From Bigelowiella natans CCMP2755 (lineage: Eukaryota; Cercozoa; Chlorarachniophyceae): a stretch of DNA of 55,211 nt. Both the position numbers and the translations under genes were made by a program. Below, in pieces: positions 1-12,023 of this stretch (position 1 is its first letter; each line of letters begins with the position of its first letter). The DNA is taken from NCBI GenBank assembly GCA_000320545.1, contig ADNK01002201.1, forward strand, positions 1-55,211, in the 5' to 3' direction. Under the pieces are notes generated by a model. The model did not search any database and had not been told where the DNA came from. It saw only the letters and a program-made list of their open reading frames with translations.

Positions 1-172
1 AACTTTTTTTTTTCTCTCTATCTCTTTACTTTTCCCCCCCCCCCCCCCTCTCCGTCCCCGGCGCGATTTTTCATCTTTTCCCCTCCGATATGACCTGGAC
101 CAGACGGCGGAGAAAATCGCTCCCAGGAGGCAGAATGAGACCTGAATAAGGAAAAAGCAGGGAGGGGGGGGG

Positions 173-217
<45 letters not shown>

Positions 218-501
218 AAACAGCAGGCAAAGAGAACAAGGTGTCGGCGTGCGGTAAGTAATTCTTCTTGCAACACATTCAAACGCGGCCGTCATTCGCA
301 AATGCAATGGCGGCATGTACTGCAAAAAGCGATGGGTGTCAGGGAATAGCGACCTGGAGGAGCATCATCGAGTATAGCAGCCTCGTCACCTAATGTGTGA
401 TAATAATAAATAACAATATTAATAATAATAATGGTACAAATAGAAATTATTAGTATTGTTTATCGGGCTTGGGAGAGGAGGAAGAGAGCATAGAGAAAGA
501 G

Positions 502-540
<39 letters not shown>

Positions 541-914
541 TATGCTGCGTTTTTGCGACAACCTTAGTCATGATTTGCGATCTCTTCTCGGTAATGTTGC
601 TATCTGACTCGCTCTTTGCGTTCAGACGAATTTTCGTTTGCGCGCCGCAGTAGACGACGACCCTGGTAATATGCGGTAGGAAAACAGTAACAATCGAATT
701 GTCAGTGAGGGTTGTAGGGGTTGGTCATTGCGTGGTGCGAATGTGCATATTTACATACACATACATACTTTTATATACATATTATATGCTACAGATGATG
801 GAGACGAAATCTTTTGTTTCTTTTGTACCCATGCACCCATTGCGTGTTTTTCAACGCCGTTCCGCGCAGTAGGAGATTCGCAGCTTCCAATCTATGAAGA
901 AACGAATATATATA

Positions 915-983
<69 letters not shown>

Positions 984-3006
984 TATGGATCATCATCATC
1001 ATCGTCGTCGTCGTCGTCATTCGACACGAAGGAGGAGCGCAGTGAGGCTCTACAAAACAGTGCGTGCATGCGTGAGTGAGTGCTGCCTGACCGAAATCGT
1101 TTGCCCTCCCCTTCTTTCGGGATGAAGCTGCCATTGAACTCCTCCAATTCCTTGCGGGGAATCTCAACCTGACGGACCGATGGTGATGTTGATAATGGCG
1201 ATAAGAGAGGGAGGAAGAGAGGGGAGAAGGAGGAGGAGGAGGAGACTTTTCCACCATTTAATCTTGAAACTCGACACCCCACGTTCCGTCCCCCGCCCCC
1301 CTTCCCCTCTCTTTCCCTCTCCCTTCTTCTTTATTCGCGTAGACAAAATTTGGTTCCCTCTTTTCCTTAATCTACGGCTTCACTACTATCATGCTTTTCG
1401 CGAGGAGCTGCATCGATGGCCAACCCAACAGCTGTTATTACTACTGCCGATGTAGCAACAACTGATGTGCAAACGGCGACTAGAGAAATGATTATTGTCG
1501 CAAGTATTGTTGTCGTCATTATTTGGATGGATCTTCTTTCTGTTCACCTCCAGCTTTCCCTCCACGCCATCTAGGTCGTTGGAGCTTCCGAGTTTTGTCA
1601 AAAACTGAGGCACTGCCTCCTTCAGCTAGGGGGGGGGGGAGGGAAAAGAAGAGCAGGAGCAAGAGGAGGGGGAGGAGGGGGAATTACTTACTAAACATAT
1701 TGCGGTAGTTTCCCTATTCTCGGCAGCAGATATATGTACCGTGAGTGTATATGTTCATGCGCTACTACTGCTACAGATATCGTATCCTCCGAGGAAGGTC
1801 CGACCTCCATACATGCTTATATAACCCCCCATCTAACACGGGAGAGTGTTTATCATCACACATCGCCGCGAAAAAGCTCCGTGACGGCCATTTGGATCAT
1901 GACGCCGCCGTAGTTATAGTAGTAGTGGTGGTAGAAGTGGTGTGGTGTGCTACCTTCAGATTAGTCTCCCCATCTAGACTGGCAGTCTCCACGAAACAAT
2001 GACCCTGGAAAGGAGGAGGAAGAAAGAGAAGAAGAAGAAGAAGAAGAAGAAGAAGAAGAAGACATAGGAGGAGGAGGAGAAGGTCATATTTCCATTATAT
2101 CACAGTGACCTCATCGCGGTTTCTCTCACTCACTTACTCTCTCCCTCTCACTCATTCTCCCCCCCCCCCCACCCCGTCCCCCTCCCCCTTTATCTCACAT
2201 TAAACGAGATATATTAAAAAGCGCTGAACATTTCAACACTTCCTCTCGAGGAGCAGCAGAATTCGCAAGGAGTACACATCTTTAGTGCTTTTGATGTGGG
2301 CAATTCGCGATCGGAGGTCGCATAATTGTGACACTGCTACTGCTACTCCCGTACCGTGGGGTGCGCCGAGTTGAGGAGCACCATGTCGGCTGGGAATGTC
2401 TCCCCGACCTGCACACGCACGATGTCTCCAACTTTCAAATTTCCTGATGGTGGTAATGATGATGATGATGATGATGATGAAAATATTATTCTTAAACTAA
2501 AACTGTTGTTAACATATCGGGTGGACGCAGTGATGGTAGTAATAGTAGTAGTAGTAGTAGTAGTAGTAGTAATAAGCAGTCGTGTTGTGATAGCGATGCT
2601 ATCCAAGCCATAACTGTTAATAGTTACCAGATCTTTCATAGTAGAACCCCTCAGCAGCTCTTTTTCTCTCACGTGTGACACGGTCTAAGCGTTCGGTAGA
2701 GGCTGCAGCGCGCAGGGGCGGGGGGTACCGTATGTCATTATCACAACGAATTTGAATATCATTATCACGGCGCAAAGAGGGGAAACTACAGGTGTTGCGT
2801 TGTTAGTTTGTTGTACATCGGTGAGAACTCGCGTATCCTGGGTTGTAGACTTGAACCTGGCGAATGATCGGTCAAATTGTGGAAAGACTCAATATGCTGT
2901 GCCAGCACGCAGCTCATTCGACACCACCAAGTGTGGGGCGTGCTCATACAGGAGAAAGCCGAATCGAGCAACGACTCGGACGAGGCGCTTAGGAATGTGT
3001 AGTACA

Positions 3007-3085
<79 letters not shown>

Positions 3086-3166
3086 AGACCGTTCGTCCGG
3101 CGACTTTGTTATCTTCTTTGTGCTTTGCGTAGTCGTCCACCTGGTTGTGATGTGTGCGTGTGTGTT

Positions 3167-3206
<40 letters not shown>

Positions 3207-4102
3207 GGGGGGGGGGAACAATTGCAGCGGAGATGATACCAGCGCACGTGACGCATACGAGTGAGCACAAATGAATCTAGTGTTGCAGAGAAAACATGTA
3301 ATGTTGTGTCTGATTCTTCTGTCCTCTCGAAAGGAGGCCTATCAATCGCCGAGAGAGTCGCAAAGGCAACACGTTTTCCCTATGCGGCTTGTAATTATCC
3401 TTACCGCTGCACGGACGCCCGAAACGAAGAGAATAAAGCTCAGCGGAATATAGTTGTCAGGAACCTAAAAATTAAGCGCACAAAAAAACACGTCGACAAA
3501 AAAATCATCAGACATTGCATTTGGGTGCTCTGTTTGTTATAAGATCTCTTGTATTAAGTGCAGGCGGACCCCATCTGTTGTGGTAATTTCAGGAATGATC
3601 TGCAGGATGCCGATGATGAAAAAGTAGATATTTGAAACTTCCTGGAATTGATCCCTTAGGTAAGAAAGAGCACAAATAGCAATGAGACGATATATGAGAA
3701 GATCTTTTGCCTTGAGTTTGTATGTGTGAGCTTGTGTTGCGCATGAAAGCACGCCATTTTTCATTATAATGCGATGGAGTGCACGTAAGAATATAACCTG
3801 CGATAGCTATATATTGTTTGAATGCATTGTTAAAAAACGTGTGCGTCTCGTTACCACAAGTTGAGAGGGATGAAGTTCCATAGAGTATACTTTGATGTGA
3901 CCACCCGGTTGGAGACCTATTGCCCATTGTTGCAATTTTATGAATATGTGTTCAGAGGCTGCACATTTTTCAAAAAGTGATTTTGTTAATCTCGGGCGAC
4001 AAAACCTGGCGGAAGTTGCAGTCGTTTGGGTTTGGCGTTTGAATAATACATCTACGAAATCCATCAAAGTTTGGATCTTCCTCATCAAGAATTTCGTACA
4101 CC
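1..4102 (-). CDS. P4-type ATPase (aminophospholipid flippase), partial
   Basis: This would be an integral membrane pump that flips phospholipids to the cytosolic leaflet. Thirteen exons can be read on the minus strand: 4006-4102, 3855-3916, 3570-3654, 3405-3464, 2628-2702, 2355-2443, 1954-2004, 1548-1625, 1092-1168, 829-891, 563-662, 354-389 and 95-141. They give the family motifs in order: VVTSKYTLWNFIPLNLW, QEVSNIYFF (first membrane helix), KVGDIVRVQVGETFPADM, then the P4 hallmark SLDGETNLK, NLLLRGTALKNTQW, VVVYCGAQTK, and a hydrophobic helix near VSFCLLGAIFS. A small exon between 3405 and 2702 is probably missing because the phases do not meet. The phosphorylation (DKTG) and nucleotide-binding domains lie beyond the left edge. 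The start codon is upstream of 4102 and unresolved. Long (GA)n, (TA)n, (GT)n and (GAA)n tracts lie in the introns. The family call is firm; individual splice sites are inferred. Confidence 0.92.
913..981. repeat. Compound (TA)n(TG)n microsatellite
   Basis: TA dinucleotides to about 950, then TG dinucleotides to about 981, within a flippase intron. Confidence 0.9.
3010..3202. repeat. Compound (GT)n(GA)n and second (GA)n microsatellite
   Basis: GT dinucleotides from 3010 to about 3044 run directly into GA dinucleotides to about 3082. A second GA tract spans about 3170-3202. All intronic in the flippase gene. Confidence 0.9.
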
Positions 4103-4688
4103 CTGCAATGCAAGTGAATAGAATAAGACCCTTTTTTAAGCACCAAGAAGAATGGGATATGAAGCTCTGTCGCTTAGTTTGAAGAAATGGCATCTGGTTA
4201 TCTCTCAAATAGTCTTTGAAGACCATATTCCATTCCAGAAAATTAAGGGAAGGATGAACATAGCATCCCCTTACCAAACTTAAGGCACTTACTTCCCTTC
4301 CATCCTTATGTGTTGTGCTGCACAGCGAGCCTTGCGCGATGCTGGAAGAGGGGAAAGTGATCACGAGTAAGGATCAGGTTCGTTCAGGGTCTAAGCAGGA
4401 GCATCGTGCGCCAAATTAAAATACTTCAAAAATATCATGTCCAATATTCTCCTACGATGTGGACTTTTACTTTGTCGCATATAAAAAATTGAATGCCTTA
4501 AGACAGTATTCATTCCCTCAAATGGTATTTCTTCGTGCACAAAATCTCGAAAGCCAGTCAAATACGCGACGAACTGTGAACATTTATCGTGATTTCGACT
4601 GAAATCCCGGTGCTTGCTGTCTACCGGGATTTAGGAGAATCACCGGCATTTTTTTTTCTCTCTCCCTCTACCTCCAGTCCTCCAGAAA
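4103..4688. promoter_or_regulatory. Divergent spacer: flippase 5' end / membrane protein
   Basis: This stretch must hold the unresolved first exon(s) of the flippase on the minus strand and the upstream region of the membrane-protein gene at 4689. A pyrimidine-rich run (about 4650-4680) lies just before that start codon. No TATA box or other known element could be identified with confidence. Confidence 0.4.
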
Positions 4689-5570
4689 ATGGAGGTTGAT
4701 GAGAGGTTGGCACTGGCCGGCATGATTGCATACGCCTTCATTTTTGCATGGGCAGCGTACGGTTCTCACGCTGTAAATTTCGGGATTCCAACACTTGTGA
4801 TGTGCATGGTGATGTGTGGCTGCCTGCTAACCGAAGCTTTACTAGCGTTGAATGGGGGGATATTATCTCGTACAGCACTCCCCATCCCAGATCTCGTACT
4901 GGAGAAGGGAAGGTTCATAGTCGGGAGCTCTTCAGCACTCTGTATGCTGCATCTATACAGGCCGAGAGGTTACAAATACCTCCAGCTAACAACTAGAGCA
5001 GCTACTTACTGCTTTGTGGTTGTTGAGTTTTTCAACCTTACTTACTATTTCTTCGGCCCTGACAAAAACTACAATCCGAATGACGTAGCTCATGCGATTG
5101 GATTTGGACTACTTGGAGTTCCATCAATGTTTACAATAGCAATTAGTGCAGATTTCTTCAAGATACAAGTTGTATCAGCGATTGCACTTTCTATGTGCAT
5201 CCTCACTATGGGATTATCTCTGGCATCTATGGCAAAGAACGTAGAAATAGACGAGGTGAAAGGTAAAATAATGATTTTTAGTGGGTGCGTCATGTACCCA
5301 ACAGCAATCACTTGCGCCTGGTTCCGCAGCAAGCCTCAATCTAATGACTGTAGTCTGGAAGATGGCAATGCCATGTCCATGCGTACTTCCTCGCCAGCTA
5401 GGAATAGCCGCCCCAGTCCGCGCGTGAGATCCTCATCTCCAGCAAGGAACAACCGTCCCAGACCACCCTTGAATTCACATAACCATAAGTCACCTAGGAC
5501 TAGTCGCCGTTCACGTCATGCTCGGAGAGAGGAATCGGTAGGCGAGGGGCTTGGTACCATAAAAGAATAA
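4689..5570 (+). CDS. Polytopic membrane protein with basic Ser/Arg/Pro tail, unknown function
   Basis: A single-exon reading frame of 293 residues starting at the first ATG after a pyrimidine-rich leader. I do not recognise the family. Hydrophobic segments at about residues 8-28, 33-55, 103-122, 133-153, 159-181 and 191-211, with a weaker one near 72-92, suggest six or seven membrane helices. A short N-terminus precedes them (MEVDERLALAG). From residue 215 the protein becomes hydrophilic and basic, with two near copies of SSPARNSRP, then Arg/Ser/Pro/His-rich sequence, which looks like a cytosolic tail open to phosphorylation. It is divergent from the flippase and shares a 3' spacer with the stomatin gene. 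It is the only clearly intronless gene in the window. Coding status rests on length, clean hydrophobic periodicity and a well-placed stop; function is unknown. Confidence 0.75.
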   Translation: MEVDERLALAGMIAYAFIFAWAAYGSHAVNFGIPTLVMCMVMCGCLLTEALLALNGGILSRTALPIPDLVLEKGRFIVGSSSALCMLHLYRPRGYKYLQLTTRAATYCFVVVEFFNLTYYFFGPDKNYNPNDVAHAIGFGLLGVPSMFTIAISADFFKIQVVSAIALSMCILTMGLSLASMAKNVEIDEVKGKIMIFSGCVMYPTAITCAWFRSKPQSNDCSLEDGNAMSMRTSSPARNSRPSPRVRSSSPARNNRPRPPLNSHNHKSPRTSRRSRHARREESVGEGLGTIKE

Positions 5571-6065
5571 AAGCGCCCGTCTCATATGTTTAGAGGAACG
5601 CTAACGAGCAGCAAAACGTGGGTTCTTAATTGTAGAAGACTAAAATTTTAAAATCACCGCCTGTGTAATGTCATCCATTACTATAACACAATGATGAGTA
5701 TATGTCTAGACATGCATGTGAGCTAGCCATGCTAGGCTGCGTAGTACGCTTGCTAGCTTGCTAGCTTGAGACGCTAACGTCATATGCTCGATCATAAGTC
5801 GCGTGTATGTGCGCATGCTGAAGCAAGCGCGTGTACTTTACGTTCTTCGAATCTAGGTATGGCAAAGTATCTCGCACTGACTAGTTGAGTTTGCAATATA
5901 TGAGATGGGCGGATGCGTGTTGAAGAATTAACCTAGTAACGCGGAAGTATCCTGGCTAGTTAGGTAGCTGGCATCCGCAATAATTGCACGCCATGCTATA
6001 TATGTAGACTCACGACATGCACGCACGTATATATGCAGCGCTTTAAATAGCTAGCTAGCTAGATA

Positions 6066-6287
6066 GATATAGAGCCTAGGATACGCGCAGCACACATTGC
6101 TTACATTGCACACACAAACAAAGAGGACGAGGACGAGGAGGGCAAGGATGACGAGAAAAAGGATGATGAGTACTCCGACCATGTCAATGACGACGAGGAG
6201 GACAAGAAGGAAGAGGAGGAAGAGAAGATCGATGGTGAAGAGAAGGCGCGACGTGCGGATGCATGGCTAAATAGTCAAATCATGTGA
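6066..6287 (+). other. Acidic open frame without ATG, possible orphan exon
   Basis: An open frame runs from an in-frame stop near 6063 to TGA at 6285-6287. It encodes a strongly acidic stretch of Glu/Asp/Lys (for example HVNDDEEDKKEEEEEK), then ends in ADAWLNSQIM. It has no ATG before the acidic part, so it could only be an internal or last exon, and no partner exon was found. Acidic runs also arise by chance from GAG/GAC/GAT simple repeats. Weak. Confidence 0.2.
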
Positions 6288-6512
6288 TCGGCAGAAATTT
6301 GTATCATAGCTAGCAATGATCGAAGGCGCGTCGCCGTGATCTAGTGATGATGGCAGAGCAGCGTCACAGCAAGAGCGCAACGTCGCGTTGCGATGCTAAA
6401 TTCCTTGTACTAGTGTACGATGTGCTATCCATCTTGGTACGTATCTAGGTATCTACGTGCATGCAAGCAACACACCTAGACTCGGCGAAACGAATCAAAG
6501 AAACAACTGCAA

Positions 6513-6623
6513 TGCTGAACTTCGTCGCAAATAGGGTTCCGTACACACGCGCCAACAAGTTGCGCATAGCATGCAAAAGATTGGAAGTTCACAAAACACG
6601 CCTGTTAACAGACCTTCAGGTAT
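6513..6623 (+). other. Possible small first exon (37 codons)
   Basis: An ATG-started frame (MLNFVANRVPYTRANKL...) of 37 codons runs to a plausible GT donor at about 6624, followed by a stop if unspliced. A candidate second exon from about 6693 would give a protein of about 75 residues with no recognisable domain. It lies in the stomatin 3' flank. Reported only because nothing else explains it. Confidence 0.15.
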
Positions 6624-6875
6624 AAATCTGCACGATGGTGCCAGATTAGATAGAATGCAGGACGACATCAAAGGAAGTTGAGCAAAGCTGCAGAATAGGC
6701 ACATTCTCGCACAACCAAATGATGTTCTCGAAAAAACAACACACACACAACCTGGCACGAAGCATGATTCCAAAAGTTGTGAATGCTGGTCGACTTATTC
6801 TTAATACTTGTCCTAATTTCAGTCCTTCTTCCGCTCCAACAGAAGCATACGCTCTGATGTAATTATGTCGGAGGA

Positions 6876-9800
6876 TTAAGGACTAGTAAATGGATAAAAA
6901 TCGTTGTGATTTGTGCGAAAACCCTTGCTCTCCGCAGACCCACAACTTTGGAAAGCCTTGAGGAACTCCAGGGGCAACGGAAATATCACAGTGCTGTTCT
7001 TCTCAGCCGATATCTGTTGCATCGTAATCATCGTCGGTATGCGATCGAAAAATCATAGTATAGTTGAAATGAACGGAAAACCAACATGGAAGTAGTATTT
7101 GAAAGTGACAGTATTTTAAGCCCGGTTCGCTGAATGGCGATTTTCTGTGTAAACCCTCGAATTCTGGAATCCTTGAATCATCATTGCATACTACGACTTC
7201 ATCACGTTATCCACCTCTCTTAGCGTGTCCAGGAAGCGTAGCTGTAACGAAGCGACGTTTTGCGAGAGCGTTTGCGCAGCCTTTTCAGCACGAACGAAAC
7301 ATTATTTCGACCCACAAACATTCCAACCACATACAAAGGGGAAATGCGTGAAAATGGACTGCTACTCCTTGTTCTTACCTTAAGAAGCAGTGGTGCGGCT
7401 TGCACCTCTCCTTCCGCCGCGATGACCTTCGCCCTGTGTCATGAATCGTCAGTGTTTCAATGTTTCTTTTCACGATTGAGAATCGAATCGAATCTCTGCG
7501 ACTAGTATGCAATAGCCAACCGCCCACATCAATCAAGCAGCAGTGCAGTGAAAAATCGTAGTGACCTCCTGTCGCGCTCTGATTCAGCCTGCGCTCCCAT
7601 ACTCCTTTGCATGCTTTGAGGTAATTGCACATCCTACAGCCAAAAATAGCAACCATCGAGAAGCTTAAAAAACAACAAAGCCGTAGCGGTGAATAATGCC
7701 AGGAATATGGGGTGTTTGTTGCCACAAAAAAGTCATAATCATCATGCAAAACCAGCTGACCACTCAGCCGCAATTGATCATTTCGCAGTGCCATATTTTC
7801 TGTGGAAAGGCTTTTTTTGGGGCGAAATCTCGATATTTAGAATGCTCGGAATTCGAATCAGCACGCGCTCATTCACCTTGATCTCGACTCTGGTCACTTT
7901 CAGGCCCCACGAGTCTGTTTCTGCATCTAAGATGCGCTGCAGTTTGCCGTTGAGGGTGTCTCGCTTCGAGAGAAGGTCGTCGAGCTCAGAGCATCCAATC
8001 ACAGCACGAATGGCGGTCTACCAAGAGGGGTAAGATGAGAGGAGAGGGGAGTTGACGTAAGAGGATGTGGCAAGGTAGAGAAAATTACGATACACGCTCA
8101 CACAAACACCCATCTCATTAACATCGACTAAAAAGGCTTACCGATGCCAGTTGCGAGGTAGCCGCACGAGCACCTTAGATGTGTGAAATCGATGAGCCGC
8201 ATCAACCATCAGAGAGCACCATGTAGTATGAAAGAAATATTGATCGCGACTTAACCGCATGCAGTTGATTCGTGCTGATGAGCACTCACGTCTACCATTC
8301 ATAGATCATGGCATGCCTTTTGCTATGCTAGCTACTGTACGTGACAAATACACACACGCACGCATGCACATGCCCATGCACACGTACGAAAAAGGAGAAA
8401 GAGAGTAAACGAGGGGGGCGGAGGGGGGTGGGAGAGAGTACACAAATCTAATAATAAGCAATACCGTTAATCGTCAAGACGTTCGCCTTCGCCATATTGA
8501 TGTGGTACAGAACAACTGGATTATGGCCAATGCGATCGATTAGATGAAGAGGAAAGTGAGAGATTGAGAAGGAAAAGAATAAATGAAGGAGAGAAAGAAC
8601 GCAAGTAAATATATGTGCAGCAGACTTGCGAACAGCAGAGTCGTCTACTACTAGTTTTTCCTCGCCACAAACTCCCCCCCCCCCCCCCCGCCCCCCTGAC
8701 CCCCTTACGGTATAGCTCACAAGGAAGCACCCATATTGCTTAAATTTAATGCGGTGAGCAACCTGCATTCACGTAGACAGTCACCGATTCCTGTGAGGAA
8801 AGAAGGGGAGAGGGGTTAGGGTTAGAGGGGGGCGAATCTGAATGCTTGTAACAAATATTCGTGCCAGGAAAAAGGGGGACAACCAACTCCTCAGAACTAA
8901 ACGCCTACGTGATATTGTACTATATCATTGCCTTTGTGAGCATCTCTTGGCGCTGAAGATTCATGGTTTGTATGCGCAAGTCCACAACTCTAAGGGAAAA
9001 GAAGAGGAGGACGGGTACTCAATCATCGCCGAGAAGAACGGCATTCGTGGCTAGAGAAAGCGGCAAGCCCTCGATACCCCATTCATTCTTCTCAAAAAGG
9101 ATTTTAATTGGCGATTTGCCCTGTGCAACATCACGCCACGTGCGTAGCATTGAACCGTATGCTAGCAATTTCACGTACGTATGGTGGGTTTGTGTTTTAT
9201 GTATTAGTTAGATGGTAGATGCCGTAACTGCCACTCGTCGATGAATGGCCAGATGTATCCCAAGCCCTCTTCCTGCATAATCCATGCTATTATTATTTAT
9301 CGGAGTACGGATTTATGCTGAGTCATAACGAATGTGGCTGTGTTTCCTCTTTTCATCTCTTTCCTGCTGGTCCTATTTGCGGTGCGCAGCACGGCGACTT
9401 TGCGCCAACCCACCTTGACACACAAAAATTTTCCAAACCGGAAGACTACAGCCCTTTCATAATTCCTCAACGTCTATTTATTGAATCGAAAGTTATGATT
9501 AAACGAAGAGACAAAGGAGATGAGCATCCACGCACGGTGATACGTTCCTGATTACACACATGCACCAGATTACACAAAAACAGCACTTACTTTGCTCTGG
9601 AATATCCAAGTGATTGGAATGAGCGAAACCAGGATAGAAAAGAACCACAGGAACATCGCAATGAAAGTGCTGAGTAATTACAACAGCATTCAGGCGGCGA
9701 TTGTAGAGTCTCTAGCCCATAAAATTGAATCTTGCAACCCCTCCCTTCCCTCCAGCGCAACCATGGCAATCTTCACATAAAACTCACTACACAATAAGGA

Positions 9801-10209
9801 AAACCCATACCAAGATCGCGTCTGATCTATTATTCTCTTCTTACCCGTAGCAACTTGTGCAGCAACCACCACCGTACACCAGTCCTCTCTGAGAAGATGC
9901 AGCATACATCGACCAACAGTGAAGCACATAATTATGAGGAATTAGTGCAGTATACCCCAGGTTCTGCGTTAGCTAGAGCTCTGATGGCTTCCATATTAGG
10001 ATCATCCCTTCCTGTGAGGCGCCTCATTTCGACCTTGACCTGCAGTAAGACGAGACCATGCTCATCCAGTTTGAAGGCTAACGGCGCAATGGTAGGGGAA
10101 GAACATATGGTGCATATGGCTGGAAAACCATGCTACTTACATCAGCATCGCTGTTTCTGATTTATCCAAGAGAACCGAGAGGAAAGATCGTCATACCCCA
10201 GTCGTCCAT
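6876..10209 (-). CDS. Stomatin / band-7 (SPFH) membrane scaffold protein
   Basis: Stomatins are hairpin-anchored membrane proteins that oligomerise in lipid microdomains and modulate channels. Fifteen exons chain in frame to 344 residues: 10197-10209, 9956-10119, 9845-9888, 9591-9669, 9414-9473, 9235-9272, 8932-8989, 8763-8790, 8465-8515, 8142-8173, 7877-8017, 7566-7633, 7379-7433, 7215-7280 and 6876-7013. Order: a hydrophilic N-terminus of about 60 residues; a Cys-rich patch GGGCCTSCYG (possible palmitoylation); one hydrophobic hairpin (FIAMFLWFFSILVSLIPI); then the SPFH core NYERAVVFRFGKF, GLGYIWPFIDE, RQEMLTKESVTVYVNAVVLY, SELDDLLSKRDTLN, WGLKVTRVEIK, AKVIAAEGE, LQLRFLDTL and AEKNSTVIFPLP. 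The intron after TK has a GC donor in the best model; a GT donor 9 nt further would add three residues. The first coding exon is only 13 nt. Not chosen: prohibitin or flotillin, whose signatures differ. Confidence 0.94.
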
Positions 10210-12023
10210 TGCCAATAGAACAGAACAAACAACACTCAACGTTAAAGAATCGAACGGACAGTCAGTATCAGTGCAGAGTTGAAATCTGCGAATTCCATGG
10301 AATTCCCTCAAAGTATACAGGTTGTCAATTCGAGAACACCTGTTGTTTCCTGGCATATCTCCTATGCGCTTTCTTCAAGCTGTTTTATATGAAAGAACAG
10401 ATCTTGAAAAATGTACTTTACCATTCTCTATTTCTCTCTCCATTCGTTCCCTCCTCCCTCCAACCGCTCGTCCTCATCCCTTACAATGCACGTGTGCGAA
10501 AGAACCGTAGATCAATGTGCTTAATAGGAGCCAAGTGGAGACAGATCTGGCAGGCAGCTTTCGAGCCTTGATGAGAACAGAATATCAAAGAATAATGATG
10601 TGCTGTCCATTTTTTGGTTTACGTCACTGTTATGAGCATGACGCATGTCATGAATTTGAGGGGATTAGCACAACATGAGACAAATTGTTGAAAGGGGGAC
10701 TAATGTCTTTTCCGAACGATGAACTCGTAACGGAGAACTACGACGATTTTGCTGGGTGCGTCAAGGTTTTATGAAAGTCTTAGGGTTGAAACACACGTCA
10801 CTACTTGTGCTTCCGATCAAATGCCCTGCTCTGCGCACAGACTGGCAGCCATTGCTGGATTGGTCCAACGACCTTTGCCCTCTTCTTGGAGGTGCGAGCC
10901 TTGCCCAATCTTGTGTGTCCTAGTCCCCGCAGGCCGGCTTGTATGATGAGCGCGCTTGATTCGCTCCGCTTGCCTACCTGCTTGAGGCGCATCTTGCATG
11001 TGCTAGTGGCACACCTGTTCACTGCTGGACTGTGCAGGCGCGCAATTGCTGGCGCGTTCACGCGTTTGCAAGCACAAGTGACTTGGCAAACTGTTTGCAT
11101 TCCATGAGTTTTTGCATGAATTTTTGAAGTCACTGTCATTCCACTCGAATGCATGACGTTCATTGAGCGAAAATCATTGGTTGCATTCGAATGAACTCTG
11201 GAACTAGTGAACAGCACTCGAATGAACACGCGTTCCAGCGCGTTTGCAAGTCTGTTCTGTTCGGTTTGTGCAACAGGTTTCAACTGTTCGTTCGTTGCTG
11301 GACCCACATCTCAGCATGCAATGTCTAGGTGTGCACGCATGAAAGCGCATGCGCGCGCAGCCACATCATGAACACCAATTGATGAACACAATGCCCACCG
11401 ACGCACACACCTAGCTAGCCTAGACACGTGAATCGGGACGCACAGCTAGACAGCGTGCATTGCGGCAGTCTGCTGATCGATATATCGACGTTGTGTCCAC
11501 AGCTTGCTAGCTTGTCAGTGAGGCTGCACACCGTCGAAACTGCCTGATTGAGTGCAGGCTCAAATTCTGTCGCACAAAAAAGTGTCCTAGAGCGCACAAG
11601 CGCTTCATTCGCAATGGCTGCGCAAGCGCGCGATGCAGTGTGAAGACACATTGAAATGCAAGTTTTTGCTAGGTGCGAAATGGACAAATGCGCGAGCTCG
11701 CTCGAGAATATCATAAGAAACAAGTTTTGAATCCAAGCGCTATGCTGTTCTATCCAATGCAAAGCGTTCTTGGTGAGATAAATCGTGAAATCTTAGCGTA
11801 AATTACAACAAGGATTTGAAAGATGACAATGAGTAAGGCAATTCACTAGGTGCGAAACTCGCCCATTAATCTATGCTAGCTAGCCCGATCAATCTCGTGA
11901 TGATGTATGCTGTGCGGCTCTGCCAGTGAGCATGTAGCTGCAGGTGCGATACAATGCAAACTTGAAAGTTTTGTATTGTAGAGATTTTGATGGTTGCTAT
12001 GTGCTCTGAGGTAGTGTATTCCG
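10210..12023. other. Spacer between stomatin 5' end and E1-like 3' end
   Basis: The first 500 bases look ordinary and should hold the stomatin promoter. From about 10750 to 12000, adjoining the 3' end of the E1-like gene, the sequence changes to the GCATGC/CTAGCTAG/TGCGCGC-rich composition seen behind other genes, with several GCTAGC sites near 11410-11515 and 11870-11885. No gene was supported here. Confidence 0.55.

Larger units (their letters stand above)
5571..6875. other. Tail-to-tail spacer rich in TAGC/CATG words
   Basis: Separates the 3' ends of the membrane-protein gene and the stomatin gene. From about 5700 to 6080 it is crowded with self-complementary words: repeated GCTTGCTAGC near 5750-5770, GCATGC near 5813, CTAGCTAGCTAG near 6050, and many CATG and ACGT. 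The same vocabulary recurs in the other gene 3' flanks of this window. Two weak coding candidates lie inside (see 6066-6287 and 6513-6623). Confidence 0.6.

Noticed and set aside
3807-4364. Minus-strand frame of 185 codons
   Set aside because: Runs across two flippase exons in the wrong frame; the flippase motifs in the other frame explain the region.
8814-8830. Telomere-like GGTTAGGGTTAG
   Set aside because: Only two units inside a stomatin intron; no array and no sign of a chromosome end.
10801-11307. Minus-strand open frame of 168 codons
   Set aside because: Lies wholly in a palindromic-word 3' flank, has no recognisable motif, is Cys/Arg/His-rich by composition, and overlaps another open frame on the plus strand.
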